Part shown: one piece after another, positions 1-10,117 of the stretch
Position numbering within the stretch: position 1 is the stretch's first letter
Layout of the letters: the number at the start of each line of letters is the position of its first letter
Translations under genes and position numbers: made by a program
Notes under the pieces: generated by a model
The model's database searches: none
What the model was told of the DNA's origin: nothing
The model's input: the letters and a program-made list of their open reading frames with translations, nothing else
Assembly (NCBI RefSeq): GCF_036711975.1
Contig: NW_027248939.1
Span: 372,001-436,000 of the forward strand
Direction: 5' to 3'
DNA from: Onthophagus taurus
Lineage: Eukaryota > Arthropoda > Insecta > Coleoptera > Scarabaeidae
Length of the DNA stretch: 64,000 bases

Positions 1-125
1 TCCATTCGATTATATTTCTATTCGATTATTTTTTCATTCGATGTTGAAAGTTAAAATAAAATTCTATATAAAATATTGACTGACATACTACTTCAAGGCT
101 GTTTTGGGAATTTACCGACTTCTCT
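1..125. repeat. Subterminal inverted repeat of the hAT element
   Basis: Bases about 27-125 match the reverse complement of about 2396-2520 with scattered mismatches, including the shared block around the ACTACTTC and GGGATTTACCGA motifs. Repeated ATTCGATT words occupy 5-45 here and 2490-2575 on the other side. Such subterminal repeats are common transposase-binding regions in hAT elements; that role is inferred. Confidence 0.75.
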
Positions 126-366
126 GAATGTCTCATTTTAATATTTAAATTAAATAGAGCCTCAAATGATTAGTAGAATCGACGTTTTATGTTTGTATTC
201 ATTACTAGTTGTTTAATATGAAGTAAAAAAAGAATGATTATTTGATTCCCCATGATAATATGGAGGATGTTCAGTCAAAATACATATTTCAAAGAAAATA
301 TTTATTGCACTACATATTACTATTTAAAAACATGATTTCGTTGATCATATTGCTGCTTAACCTGCA

Positions 367-2276
367 CTAACTCCTTCTGTCCTTTGTTAACTCGCCTGCT
401 TTTGAGAATACCCTCTCAGGTGGCACTGATGTTGCTGGCACGCAGAGGTACTTATTTGCAAGTTTATATAGTTCCGGGAACATCTCCTTCTTGGACTCCC
501 AAAAGTCTAAAGGATTCAGCTTCCTATCTACCAATGGTAGGTCTAGGTACTGCTTTATTTGTGCTTCGGCAGAATGTGTAGGTGTGGACGCGCTGAATTC
601 CTGCTTAGCCTTTATATCAAAATGCTCCCAAAGTAAACTAGCTTGGTTCTCGCTGGAATCTAAAATTTATATTCAAATATACTCTATTATCGAACTATTG
701 CAATAACAAACAAAAAAAACTTTTAACGAAAATGAGTTAACAGTAATAATTTACCTGCACGCCCCTGAGTACAAGGTATTTCAGAATTTGGAGTTTCTAG
801 ATGCTGAGTGATAGTCACAATCAAATCCTCTACTTCTTGTGTAATCCATTTAAGGGCTTGATTACCATTTATTACCTTATCAAAGGCCAATATCTTTAAT
901 CTGGGGTCCAATAATGTCGCCTTTGCACAAATTTTTGAAGATTCAACATAACCCAATCTCCTCAATAGGATATCATGAAAATTAGTTTGCAATATCTTTC
1001 CCGTGGAAGTTATTGGTTGTGCATTCTCAACAGCGTGTTGGACACCACGAATTAAGGGGATGATAATGGACAACGTTATATATTTTTCTCCCGACAACTC
1101 GGAAGTCATAGCTTCAATAGGTTTTAAAATACATATGCAGTCTTTAATTAGTGCCCAGTCTTCCGATGACAAAAGTGAAGGTGATCCAGGAAGATTGGAC
1201 ATTGCTGCTGACAACGGAACTTTTAGTTCCTCTAATCTTTGCATCATCGCCAAGCAAGAATTCCATCTTGTTGAAACGTCCTGTTTCACTTTTAGCAGAG
1301 GAAGTTTCATTTGATCGTGCATTTTGGCCAGTTCACCAGATGCTACAGTGCTTCTTTTAAAGTGTCCCACAATATTTTTGCATTTCTCGAGCAATTGCTG
1401 TAGATCTGCATGTTTGAGAGTGTCCATGGTACATAGGTTCAGCGTATGTGCTATGCAGGGTTGGTGAGTCTTATTGAGATGAACAGTGATAGCGTTTCTC
1501 ATATTTGAAGCGTTATCTGTTACAATACAGTGAACTTTTTCAAAGATATCCCAACTTTCAAAAACTTCGCGAAGTGCGCTGGCAACATTTCCTGCTGAAT
1601 GACGATCAACCAATTGTTTTGTTTCCAGTAGGTAACTGTTCAATTGGCTTCCGTTTATATAATGAGCAGTAACTGCCAAAAATGCTTTCGTAGATGATGA
1701 TGTCCATATATCTGTTGTTATAGACAAATTTGACGACAAATTCAACTCATTTTTTACCTTACTCAACGTCGCTGTATATATATTTGGTATAAGGGAAGTT
1801 GTAATTTTTTTTCGACTTGGTAAGTCATAATGCCGATTAAGTTTATTTGTATATTTCATGAACCCCTTATTTTCAACAATGGATAAGGGCTGAAAATCAG
1901 AAACTATCATTTCAACTAAACTTTGATCTATTTCGGTTTGCTCATTTTCTGAAATACTATATGTTTGTGTTTTTCCGTAAAGAGCAAGTTTACGTTTACG
2001 TTTGGAAGGCGGTGGGTGTATTATAGAATGTTGTGAGGAAGTTTCAGTTGTAGAAGTTGACGGGAGTGTACCTCGAATTTCTTCGCATGATGTATCTTGA
2101 GAAGGTTTAGATTTTTGTAATAATAAGGCTGGGTGCTTTCGTTTTAGGTGTTCACTTAAATTTGTAGTATTGCCAAAGAATTTAAATTCTCGCTTACATT
2201 CACTACACATTGAGATATCTCCTCTTCGTACAAAATGATCCCAGACGAAGGATCTCTTTGCAGTTTGTCGAGGCAT
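367..2276 (-). CDS. hAT transposase with BED zinc finger, two exons
   Basis: Exon 1 runs 2276-755 and exon 2 659-367, joined across a 95-bp intron (donor CAG/GTAAAT, acceptor TTTTAG), giving about 604 residues. I chose the Met at 2276 because a BED-type zinc finger begins at once (Cys24, Cys27, His43, His48); the upstream open frame has no such homology. The middle carries the RNase H-like hAT core, including the ITTDIWTSSS region. Exon 2 encodes the hAT C-terminal dimerisation segment, with the PATSVPPERVFSKAG block. Translation ends at a TAG right after DRRS. The same frame stays open past it for about 18 more residues (LSSNMINEIMFLNSN), the usual hAT tail, so the TAG is probably a nonsense mutation that trims the end. 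Otherwise no frameshift is seen, so this is one of the best-preserved transposases in the window. Confidence 0.85.
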
Positions 2277-2689
2277 ATCATTAAATCTTAATAAACACAG
2301 AACAATACACAAACACTTGACCTGGTTGCGCGAGTTTGTGCTCGAGTGAACGACGAACGTAGTTCGGGTAGGGGTGTGCAACGTGTATATATTTACAGCG
2401 AGTTTCAAAGAATTCGGTAAATCCCCGAAACAGCCCTCTGAAGTAGTAATACTGTAAATATTTTAGATAGAATTTTATTTCAACTTTCATCATCGAATGA
2501 AAATATAATCGAATGGAAAAACAATCGACTATTTCATTCGATTATTTTATAATTGATTATTTTATTCGATTATAAAATAATCTATTAATAATCAATTATT
2601 CATATATCTCGATTATGCCCATCACTACTTTTTATTTGCATAAAATATAATTTGTATAATTTATATAGGTGTAAGTGAACGAATAAAGT

Positions 2690-3153
2690 CATATATTATT
2701 ATTATTAAATAGATCAATAGACAATACTTCAAATCTTCGGTTGTAAGTAGGAGTTTGCAATAAACCCGCTGGTTTTAAATTGGTTGGTTTATACTTTTGG
2801 CAAGGGACACATGCCTTAACATAGTTCTGGAGATAGCGCCTCATTCCAGGCCAATAGTACCTTTTTGCTATGCGTTCAATGGTTTTTTCTCGGATTCATA
2901 GTGCCCTGCGGTTGCATCATCATGGTATTCTCTTATGATTTCGGCTCTGCATTGTGATGGGACTACATATTGTGCTTCTTTCTCATCTGATTCTGCAGAA
3001 TAACGAAGAAACACCATTGTTCATTAAATAACCTTTTCCCGTCATATGGGCGTACTCTTTATTCTTAGGAACAGTTTCAAAGGATTTGAAAATCTTGTCC
3101 AACTCTGGATCTGCCAATTGATCAGACCACAATTTCTCTAAACTATATTCTTT
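2690..3153 (-). pseudogene. Ty3/gypsy pol fragment (integrase zinc-binding region)
   Basis: Read on the minus strand, the sequence encodes an HHCC integrase zinc finger: a His-His pair (EYHDDATAGHYESEK), then RYYWPGMRRY, then VKACVPCQKYK. The upstream part (about 3153-2983) is in another frame and resembles the RNase H-integrase spacer. At least one frameshift (near 2900) separates the parts. No LTR or reverse transcriptase is present, so this is a short decayed piece. Its right edge meets the tRNA-like inverted repeat. Confidence 0.7.
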
Positions 3154-3476
3154 TATAAATGAAACACAACCAGAAGGAAGGACACCTTTACACGTTAAGG
3201 ACAGGAATAACTGAAAGGAAAAATTAGCAGCGCCGGGACTCGAACCCAGGTCTCCCGTTTGCCGGACGGTTGCACTGACCTCTATGCTACGCCACAAGGT
3301 GTAGGGAAATTAACAGACAAGGATTCCTTTCAACCTGTACATTTCTGGACCGCATTCGCACCGTCCGGCAAACGGGAGACCTGGGTTCGAGTCCCGGCGC
3401 TGCTAATTTTTCCTTTCAGTTATTCCTGTCCTTAACGTGTAAAGGTGTCCTTCCTTCTGGTTGTGTTTCATTTATA
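3154..3476. repeat. 117-bp inverted repeat carrying a tRNA-like sequence
   Basis: Bases 3154-3270 and 3360-3476 are reverse complements across 117 bp with no mismatch seen, separated by 89 bp. Each arm contains the anticodon and T-arm half of a tRNA-like sequence plus about 75 bp of non-tRNA tail. Only the left copy also has the D-arm/A-box half, in the spacer. This suggests two opposed copies of a tRNA-derived short interspersed element, or an inverted duplication of one. Confidence 0.8.
3225..3297 (-). other. tRNA-like sequence (Ala-like, GGC), probable SINE head
   Basis: The minus strand folds as a tRNA. It has a degenerate 6-bp acceptor stem, a TAGC..AGAGG A-box, an anticodon arm whose loop would place GGC (alanine), and a good T arm with GGTTCGAGTCC as B-box. 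The base before the anticodon is C rather than the near-universal T, and the acceptor stem has G-T pairs. The downstream tail is duplicated in inverted orientation. A tRNA-derived SINE head or pseudo-tRNA is more likely than a working tRNA gene. Confidence 0.55.
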
Positions 3477-4024
3477 TGTTACATACACGTTTATATTAAT
3501 TCCACTTATTGTTTATATATTCTTTTAGATCAACAGTTACTGTACATACACTAGTGTAGTTTCTCTCAGCAGTTGTCAATAATCATAAGCATAATTGCGT
3601 GCATCTGTATTTAATGTGAATGGTTTCGCAAACATTGCATTGATTTCCAAACTTTATCTTTCTAAGATTTTTTAACTTTGAAGGTCAGGATTTAAACCAA
3701 AAATTTTTACAAGAATCTTCATTTTGACTCTAGTATTTGTGATTAAAATTGTCCCACGACTTACAGAAACACACTGTATATATTTATGTATGTAATTTTG
3801 CAGAGTATCATTGAAAAATCCATTGTTGTGCAATGTCTCATTCGTTTGTATATTTTACTTTCATTGTGACTGTGCTTGATTTTAAAATGTTTTTACTGAT
3901 TCATATGTATATACTTAAATTAACTTGATTATCATCTACATAGAATTGATGTAAGTTATTTATTTATAACGATTAATATTTTAATGAGATAATTGTGTTT
4001 CCACTTAAATAGATATTGTTTGAT
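3477..4024. other. No gene seen
   Basis: AT-rich sequence with stops in all frames and no repeat structure that I recognise. It may include the decayed 3' region of the Penelope copy whose tail follows. Confidence 0.5.
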
Positions 4025-4085
4025 GCTGAAGTAATTCGAAACCGGTACCAATAAATATTTAATATGCAAGTCAGAAGTTTTCTTA
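4025..4085 (+). repeat. Penelope-like 3' tail
   Basis: The sequence TTCGAAACCGGTACC followed by AATAAATATTTAA and GCAAGTCAGAAG closely matches the tail after the Penelope GIY-YIG fragment at about 10795-10850 and the tails at 6605-6635 and 6848-6910. It ends just upstream of the odorant-receptor relic. Confidence 0.6.
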
Positions 4086-4103
4086 AATTACTTTTTTATA
4101 TAG

Positions 4104-4341
4104 AAGAAATATATAACCTTAATTGGTACGCAGCGGATGTATCAATGCATAAAAACATTCTAATTCATACAACGCAAAAAGCACTCGCAGTCGAGCTCCC
4201 ATTCTTTGGTCAATTCTCCCTTGTTGCATCGGAAGATATATTTTTTAATTACTTAATTTTAAATTAATACAAAACATATTATTTAAGGAATACCAAAAAG
4301 TTTACGTTTTCTATAATTGGATACTAAAAATTATGAATTAA
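4104..4341 (+). pseudogene. Odorant receptor relic, last two exons
   Basis: Bases 4104-4240 encode a segment containing YNLNWYAADVS, which aligns with exon 5 of the intact receptor (YDLNWYEADVS, 37853-38008). After a short AT-rich gap, 4288-4341 encodes EYQKVYVFYNWILKIMN followed by a stop, matching exon 6 of the intact gene (38062-38127). Upstream exons are missing and a Penelope tail abuts the 5' side. The donor after exon 5 appears to be AT instead of GT (GAAG/ATATAT), so splicing would fail. It is a truncated paralogue of the receptors at 36.7 and 63.3 kb. Confidence 0.75.
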
Positions 4342-4515
4342 AGATTCATTTATCAAATATTTAGCACTTACTTTTAGATGACACTTTTGATGTTTATGAT
4401 TTCACGCACCAACGCTTCTTACATTAACATATTCTAATATTTAGTATTTGCAAAAGATGAAGAGAAAAAGGATAAAAAATGAATTAGGAACATGCGCAAA
4501 ACATCAAAACGCCTC

Positions 4516-4523
4516 TATAAAAG
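4516..4523 (+). promoter_or_regulatory. TATA box of the myosuppressin gene
   Basis: TATAAAAG lies about 125 bp upstream of the start codon. A start site about 30 bp downstream (near 4546) would give a short leader. The leader probably contains a 60-nt intron (donor GTAAGC at 4580, acceptor TTTTAG ending 4639) just before the ATG. Confidence 0.6.
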
Positions 4524-4640
4524 ACCCCACAAGCTAAAAGCACACAGAATCCACCAACTAAAGTTCACAAGTTCTTCAAGTAAGCTCAAATAAGGTAAAG
4601 ATTAAAAAGTTTTTAATTTTACTGGAGTTAACTTTTTAGT

Positions 4641-4938
4641 ATGAATCATTTAATTATTTTTGCCCTGACGTTACTCTGCATTTCGAAATCGGTCGATTCT
4701 GTACCCATTATCAACTGCGAACCAAATTCGTTATCTGAGACTTCGAGTGAACTCCAACAACTTTGTTATTATATTATGGAAAATATGAGTAATTAAATAT
4801 CACAATCAATTAATTCTTTTTGAAATTTTTTTTTTAGTTGTAGGTGACACCATTGGGGATAAGCACTCAGAACGGGGAATCAAGAGACAAGCAGTTGATC
4901 ACGTGTTTTTGCGCTTCGGTAAACGATTTGGCTTCTAA
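4641..4938 (+). CDS. Ms: Myosuppressin neuropeptide precursor
   Basis: Two coding exons (4641-4788 and 4838-4938) joined by a 49-nt intron (A/GTAATT, TTTTTTTTAG) encode 82 residues. A hydrophobic signal peptide (MNHLIIFALTLLCISKSVDS) is followed by a spacer with two cysteines (26 and 43), as in known myosuppressin precursors. The single mature peptide lies at the end: KR, then QAVDHVFLRF, then GKR, giving an amidated decapeptide after dibasic cleavage. HVFLRFamide is the hallmark of insect myosuppressins, which inhibit visceral and heart muscle through G-protein-coupled receptors. The usual insect peptide begins with Gln-Asp or Thr-Asp; here residue 2 is Ala. Both exons lack internal stops, and polyadenylation signals follow near 5010 and 5069. 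The N-terminal Gln would be expected to cyclise to pyroglutamate. Confidence 0.92.
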
Positions 4939-5485
4939 ATGAGTAACTCTAATTGATTTTATAATCATCACAAAATTGTACTCACTTTATTATAGTAAAA
5001 TATTTAAAGAATAAAAACTAAAATTGTGGAACTTGTGTAAGTTTGTTCTAATATTCACTGTTACTTTGAATAAATCCATCGAGACATATCGGTGCAATTA
5101 TTCTTCCTTTTTCAAATTCTCATTAGTAGGTTTAACAGCCATTAATTCATCTACGGATAATGTGTCCTAATCGTCTGAAAAGACATTTATTTGTATTTAT
5201 CTTGTAACTGCACAGATGCGGACTACTGTCGACACCATGATTCTATTTGAGCAATATTTAAGTTGCGTATTCTTATTGTTACGTTAGTTCATAATAGGCA
5301 CATAATTTATCAATCATTTCGCCGGTCAACTTTCCCCTTGATGTTCATTCTATTAGAAAATATAATGTGGACAGATTTCCGGAAAAATTAAAACTAATAA
5401 ACAATTTTTTGTGCTAAAATATCTGGGTTAATAAATAAAAAGCGGCATTTTCTTGGTCTTTTGACGCGAACTGTATACAGGGTAA
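4939..5485. other. Myosuppressin 3' region, otherwise no gene seen
   Basis: AATAAA-type signals at about 5010 and 5069 probably end the myosuppressin transcript. The remaining sequence is AT-rich and non-coding. At about 5477 an ACAGGGTAATTC motif resembles the outer ends of the Tc1/mariner-type elements elsewhere in the window. Confidence 0.5.
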
Positions 5486-5645
5486 TTCAAATTCGACCCC
5501 CATCATTGGATCTCAGAACCATAAGATATACAGAAATGGTTAAATGGAGGTTGCGTATCTCAGAGCTCATCATTTTTCAACTAAGTTTTTGGATCTAGCC
5601 GTTTTAGTTTTTAAAATAAGGCCGAAAAACAAAAAATTGACTTTT

Positions 5646-6064
5646 TCGTTTTTTGCCTATAACTTCTTTATTATTCGTTTCTTCGTGAATTTGAAAAAAG
5701 ATTCTTAAGGCAACTTTTTATGAAAAATGTCATGACACAACTACAAATATTCTCCGACGTTTCGTTTTTGTGAAACTATCATCTGGTTTATTCTTTTTTT
5801 GAATAATTCAATGTTTTTTTAAATGAAATACATTGTGTGATATATCATTGAAATCAGAATTAATTATCCTATTTTTTGGTGTGAAAATCAAATATGGCGT
5901 TCATAAGAAAAAATAAACCTGATGATAGTTTCACGAAAACGAAACGGCGGAGAAAATTTCTAGTTCTCTCATTACATTCTTCATAAAAAGTTGCCTTAAA
6001 AATGTTTTTTCAGATTCACGAAAAAACGAAAAATAAAGAAGTTATAAGCAAAAAACGAAATAAG
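5646..6064. repeat. Foldback element
   Basis: About 155 bp at 5646-5801 is inverted at 5905-6064 with roughly 85-90% identity by eye. Shared blocks include AAGGCAACTTTTTATGAA and the GTTTCACGAAAACGAAAC region. The 100-bp centre is not coding. This is a non-autonomous hairpin-forming element; no clear target duplication was found. Confidence 0.65.
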
Positions 6065-6554
6065 ATTACAATAACTAAGGATGTTTTATACAGGTTGATT
6101 TAAAAAACCGCTGACAGACTTCTAGAGTAGATAATACATGAAAAATTAAGATGAATAGTCTTAATATACATGGGGTCGCAAATGCCTCGTTGGCGAGATA
6201 TAGCGGATCAAAGTTTCTTTAAAATTAAACATTACCTGCTATAAAAAGCACTTTTTTAAAAATATTGTCTACGCCATTGCTCTCTACGCGTGTAAAGTGA
6301 TCAATTATCTATCAATTGGTCTCTTACAAAACTTTGATCAAAGCAATAGTTTTTAAGAAAAACACGTTTGTAGAAAATTTGTTTATTCAATCAAAAACTG
6401 TTGCTTTAGCAAAGATCTTATGGATCAAGCAAAGATCTTGTTGAGAATGCAACAAGCCCATAAGATCTTTGCTAAATACATATGATATAACATTGGCTTA
6501 TAGTAATAGAAAAACAATTCTTAATTTATCCAAGTGATCCATGTTGCAAGTTAC
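6065..6554. other. No gene; one small hairpin
   Basis: A motif ATACAGGTTGATTTAAA near 6093 resembles a transposon end. Bases 6405-6423 and 6458-6476 form a 19-bp inverted repeat (TTTAGCAAAGATCTTATGG) around a 34-nt loop. Nothing else is recognisable. Confidence 0.45.
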
Positions 6555-6930
6555 TGTTTTAAATTAAAACAAAAGAGAAATTTGTTATTTGCGTGTTTTA
6601 TTAAATTAGTATCAGTACCGGTTTCGAATTAAAAATGTTTACACCATGTTTACCGTTTTGTGTCCGGTTATTATGTGCTGTGTAAACTCGTGTCAATCTT
6701 GTTCTTTTAATGTAAATTTTAAAGGTAGATTTTATTTATTTACTTATTGTTCTATTTTTTTTTTTAAAAATTTTTAACGTGTTGTAATGTTCTTGTGTTC
6801 ACGTGATTTTATTATTATATTGCCTTTATGACAATTCAGATGATGATGAATTTTTTAATTCGAAACCGGTACTGATACTAATTTAATAAAACACGCAAGT
6901 AAGAAATTTCTGTTTTGTTTTAATTTAATT
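6555..6930. mobile_element. Penelope-like terminal fragment with inverted tails
   Basis: A tail containing TTCGAAACCGGTACTGATAC and AATAAAACACGC at about 6848-6930 is inverted at about 6555-6635. The 210-bp centre has no recognisable coding sequence. Tails pointing outward at both ends match the arrangement of the larger Penelope copies at 41.6-49.2 and 57.8-62.3 kb. This appears to be an internally collapsed copy. Confidence 0.6.
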
Positions 6931-7074
6931 CTTAATTTGTATCCATCATTTGTTAACCATCATGTATGTATGGATTGGGGAGTGCATGCAAAACCGCACG
7001 CCATACTTAGGCCCCATTGGGCCCCTTTGTGCATCCTCCCATTACACTCTGGTCACATCAACCAGCCTCAGGAT

Positions 7075-8431
7075 TTACCAAAGGCTAGGTGCATTCCTGA
7101 TGTCATCTGTGGTGAGCCATTCCTCTCCGAAGGTCCTCATTCTGAGGTCGTTCAGAGAGGGGCAATCAGACAAAATGTGTTTAACCGTCTCGTCATCCTG
7201 TTCACAGGCTCGACAGAGAGGGGAGTCAGCAAGCTTCATGTTTTGAAGGTGCTTATTTACTTTACAGTGTCCCGTGAGGAGACCTGTGGCAGTGCGAAGG
7301 GCACTTTTACCGAGCCCTACGAAGAACTGGGCTGTTGCGGCTGAAGGATATTTTAACAATTCCTTGGCGACATGACAGCTCGGGGTACGGTCCTACCCGT
7401 TTAAAAATTTTTTGTGGGTAATGTGCTTTATTAACTCGATGTGAGTGGCTAAAGAGGGGTAATTATCGGCTCGGGTGCACAGGGCGCTCTACCGGCAGCA
7501 CGTTTGGCTAGCCTGTCCGCGTGGTTGTTACCCTTGGAGCCGGAATGCCCTTTAATTCACTGGATTCTGACAGAATTGTATTTCGCGGCCTCCTCCAGTG
7601 CTTTGTGACAATCCATAACTACTGCAGACGTTATAATAACTCTGCTTAAAGCCAAAAGAGATTGTTTACTGTCTGTAAAAATAGTAAACACTTACCCCGC
7701 TTGTAGGAATCAACAATGCAGTCAGCAGCAAGTTTAATAGCAGTTAGTTCCGCTTTTATGACGGTGGTGCTGGACTCTAAAGGTTCTGAGAGGCGAATCA
7801 GGGGATCGTGAGAGAATACCCCCGCGCCTGCACCATTTCGTCCTTTTGAACCATCAGTGTAGATCTTAAAAGTTCTTTGTACATCTACTACTGTGGGACT
7901 GACGTGGGTGAGGTACTTTTTTGAGAAAACATATTTTGCTGGTCTGTGATCAGTCTTACACTCGAGTAGGGGTGTGTCTAACACTGCTTCCCTCCAGAGT
8001 GTTGAACTGCTGCCAGCGTCGTCATCCTTCATAGTTCCTATTGATTGTAGTCTTTTCATGGTTACCAACGCCACTTACTGGATATGTAGGTTGAGTAGTG
8101 GTAAATTTAACACGATTTCCATGGCTGCGGTGGGGGTTGATCGCAGCGCACCTATAACAAACAGACACGCGAGTCTCTGTATTCTATTAAGTGCAGTGGT
8201 GGACCGTAAGTTAGCATTGGTCGAACAACGGCGGTGCAGATCCGCAGGGCTATCTTGGGAGACAGACCCCAAGTCTTCCCGACAGCCCTCCGGCACTGGC
8301 CGAAGGCGACACAAGCTTTATTAACTCTATTGTCTAGGTGGGATTTCCACGTTAGCTTACTGTCTATTATTAAGCCCAAGTACTTAACTTCTGTAGACAT
8401 TTTAAGTGGAATTTTAGCGAGCGTTGGCAGT
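7075..8431 (-). pseudogene. LINE RT thumb, RNase H and C-terminal domain
   Basis: The minus strand from 8431 encodes STEVKYLGLIIDSKLTWKS, then the RCR-like thumb (8400-8152). RNase H follows at about 7900-7646 with the catalytic-site motif KIYTDGSKGRNGAGAG and AELTAIKLAAD. A C-terminal cysteine motif follows at 7359-7075 (LADSPLCRACEQDDETVKHI). Frameshifts near 8150 and 7690, and stops between 7640 and 7360, show decay. It continues the RT domain upstream. Confidence 0.8.
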
Positions 8432-8792
8432 CTATAGTCGAGCCGTCGAATTTGTGCAGTGGTAAATCACCGTGACAGGTACTTACAAAAAAAGGGGTAG
8501 TCGGTTCCTTCGTTATGTAACCGCCTACTCCCGCCAGGGTCTATAAGGCGCAGCTACACTATACGAGAATAAACCTTCCTTTACAGTCAGATAAGAAGTT
8601 ATGAATACTGTTCACAGTGCGTCGGCGGCTTTTATTATTTTTTTGTCCCCAGTAACGCGCTCAGTGCGCTACCCCCAGGAGGGGTGTGGTCACTTACTTT
8701 GACGAATCCGAACAGGGCGACCTTCGATGTGAGAAATTTACCTACCTGTCACGGTGATTTATCACTGCACAAATTCGACGGCTCGACTATAG
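8432..8792. mobile_element. Inverted-repeat insertion within the LINE RT
   Basis: The 50-bp ends 8432-8481 and 8743-8792 are reverse complements with one mismatch. They sit exactly where the LINE coding sequence is interrupted, between the palm (ending near 8793) and the thumb (starting near 8431). The 260-bp interior is relatively GC-rich and contains an AATAAA. This looks like a MITE inserted into the LINE. An inverted duplication of LINE sequence is a less likely alternative, because the ends do not fit the RT reading frame. Confidence 0.6.
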
Positions 8793-9860
8793 GATTGCCA
8801 ATGTTGAGCTTGCGTGTAAAAAGATCCATCTCTATCCTCTTAGGATTGACGAAGAGGCATTGTTTATTACACCAGTTCTCAATTAGATTGAGTGCTTCCT
8901 GCATCCTGTCGAGGAGTACGTTAGCATACTTGCCTCTTATGAGGATTGTCAGATCATCTGCGTAGCCAACGGTTTTAAAACCGGCTAGGTTTAGGCGTTT
9001 CATGAGGCTATCGAGGGTGAGATTCCACAAAAGTGGAGAAAGTACTCCCCCTTGCCGGCAGCCTCTAGTAACAGCCCCTTGAAGAGTGGCCTGGCCAGCC
9101 CTTAATTTGACGACCCTATGTCTTAGAGTACTCTCAATCCAGCCGCACAGGGCCAGAGGAACGTTATGCTCTAGCAAGGTGTCGTTAATTCCGGAGAAGG
9201 TAGTTTTATGAAAAGCTCCTTCCACGTCAATAAAAACCCCGAGGGCGGACTCCTTGTGGTCCAGCGCACCACCGACGAAACTGATCACTGAGTGAAGAGC
9301 CGTCGGCGTGGACCTTCCCTGGGTGTAAGCATGTTGATTAGAGTCTAGTGGCCTGCTGCGCAGACAAGAGTCTCTAATGTAATGGTCGCAAAGCCTCTCC
9401 AACGTTTTCAGTGGAAAGGAGGAGAGGCTAATTGGTCTATAGGACTTCGGAAGGAAGTAATCTTGCTTACCCGGTTTAGGTATAAAGTTGACCGCGACTT
9501 CACGCCAACTTCCCGGTACATAGCGAAACGCCAGACATCCCTGGAAAATACTCTTCAGGTGCGGTACCAGGTCATCCAGTGTAAGAGGGCCGGTGTAATC
9601 CCGTCCGGTCCTGGAGTTTTGAACGGCGAGAACGTATTCACAGCGCACCGTATTTTCTCCTCGTCGCAGATGAGTTTGGCCAAGAGCCTTTCATCCGCAG
9701 TTGGTACATGAATTATCTCTTGTTGGGTATCGTTAAAGTTGTCCGAACCTGAGAAATGAACAGTCATTAAAAGCTGTAAACTGTCTTGAAGGTTGTCGAT
9801 ATAAGAATCGTCTTCCTTCTTTAGTATACCAATACGTTGAACAGGGCTCGAAGCAAGCAC
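8749..9860 (-). pseudogene. LINE reverse transcriptase
   Basis: Two overlapping open frames (9860-9555 and 9648-8749) together encode the first two thirds of a non-LTR reverse transcriptase. Conserved blocks are TPGPDGITPALL, FIPKPGKQDY followed by YRPISLSSF, GAFHKTTFSGI, a QGGVLSPLLWNLTLD block, and the catalytic GYADDLTILIRG. The YADD motif is intact. A frameshift near 9600 and the insertion beginning at 8792 break the gene. It resumes at 8431 with the RT thumb region. Confidence 0.85.
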
Positions 9861-10117
9861 CTTTTTTAGGCGGGAGACCTCTGCAGAGGAAGTAATTTCG
9901 TCATAGAAGTTCTTCCATACTTCTCGCTTTTTTCGACGAATGGTTTTTTTAAAAACTGACAGCTTCCTCTTATAGAGGTGCTAGTCAGAGTCGATCCTGG
10001 AGTCCTTTGCTTTTTTGAAGGCAGTCCGCACCTCTCGTTTTAGTGAGGCAAGGTCGGGGCACCACCAGGTGGTAGCGCGCCCAGTTACCGCCTCCCTACG
10101 CAGGGGACAAGCCTTTT

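Larger units (their letters stand above)
1..2627 (-). mobile_element. hAT DNA transposon, one end outside the window
   Basis: The minus-strand terminus lies at 2609-2627 and reads TAGTGATGGGCATAATCGA, which fits the YAGTGATGGGC-type inverted repeat of hAT elements. Inside it are many short ATTCGATT-like repeats (about 2490-2600), and similar repeats occur at 1-45. A longer imperfect inverted repeat pairs about 27-125 with about 2396-2520. The element carries one two-exon transposase gene read from right to left. The opposite terminus must lie upstream of base 1, so the target duplication cannot be checked. The class is clear from transposase and terminus together. Confidence 0.85.
6961..10117 (-). 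mobile_element. LINE with RT and RNase H, 5'-truncated (R1/LOA-like)
   Basis: Read on the minus strand, the element runs from an endonuclease-RT linker (about 10110-9860) through reverse transcriptase and RNase H to a CCHC-like C-terminal domain, ending in a CATA-rich 3' end near 6961. The order RT then RNase H with a C-terminal zinc motif fits LOA/R1-type non-LTR retrotransposons. The endonuclease is missing. A 361-bp repeat-ended insertion splits it. Other fragments of the same family occur at 25985-26045, 28790-29014 and 32063-32290. Confidence 0.8.

Noticed and set aside
3225-3297. Functional tRNA-Ala gene
   Set aside because: C at position 33, a weak acceptor stem and a duplicated non-tRNA tail favour a SINE or pseudo-tR​NA.
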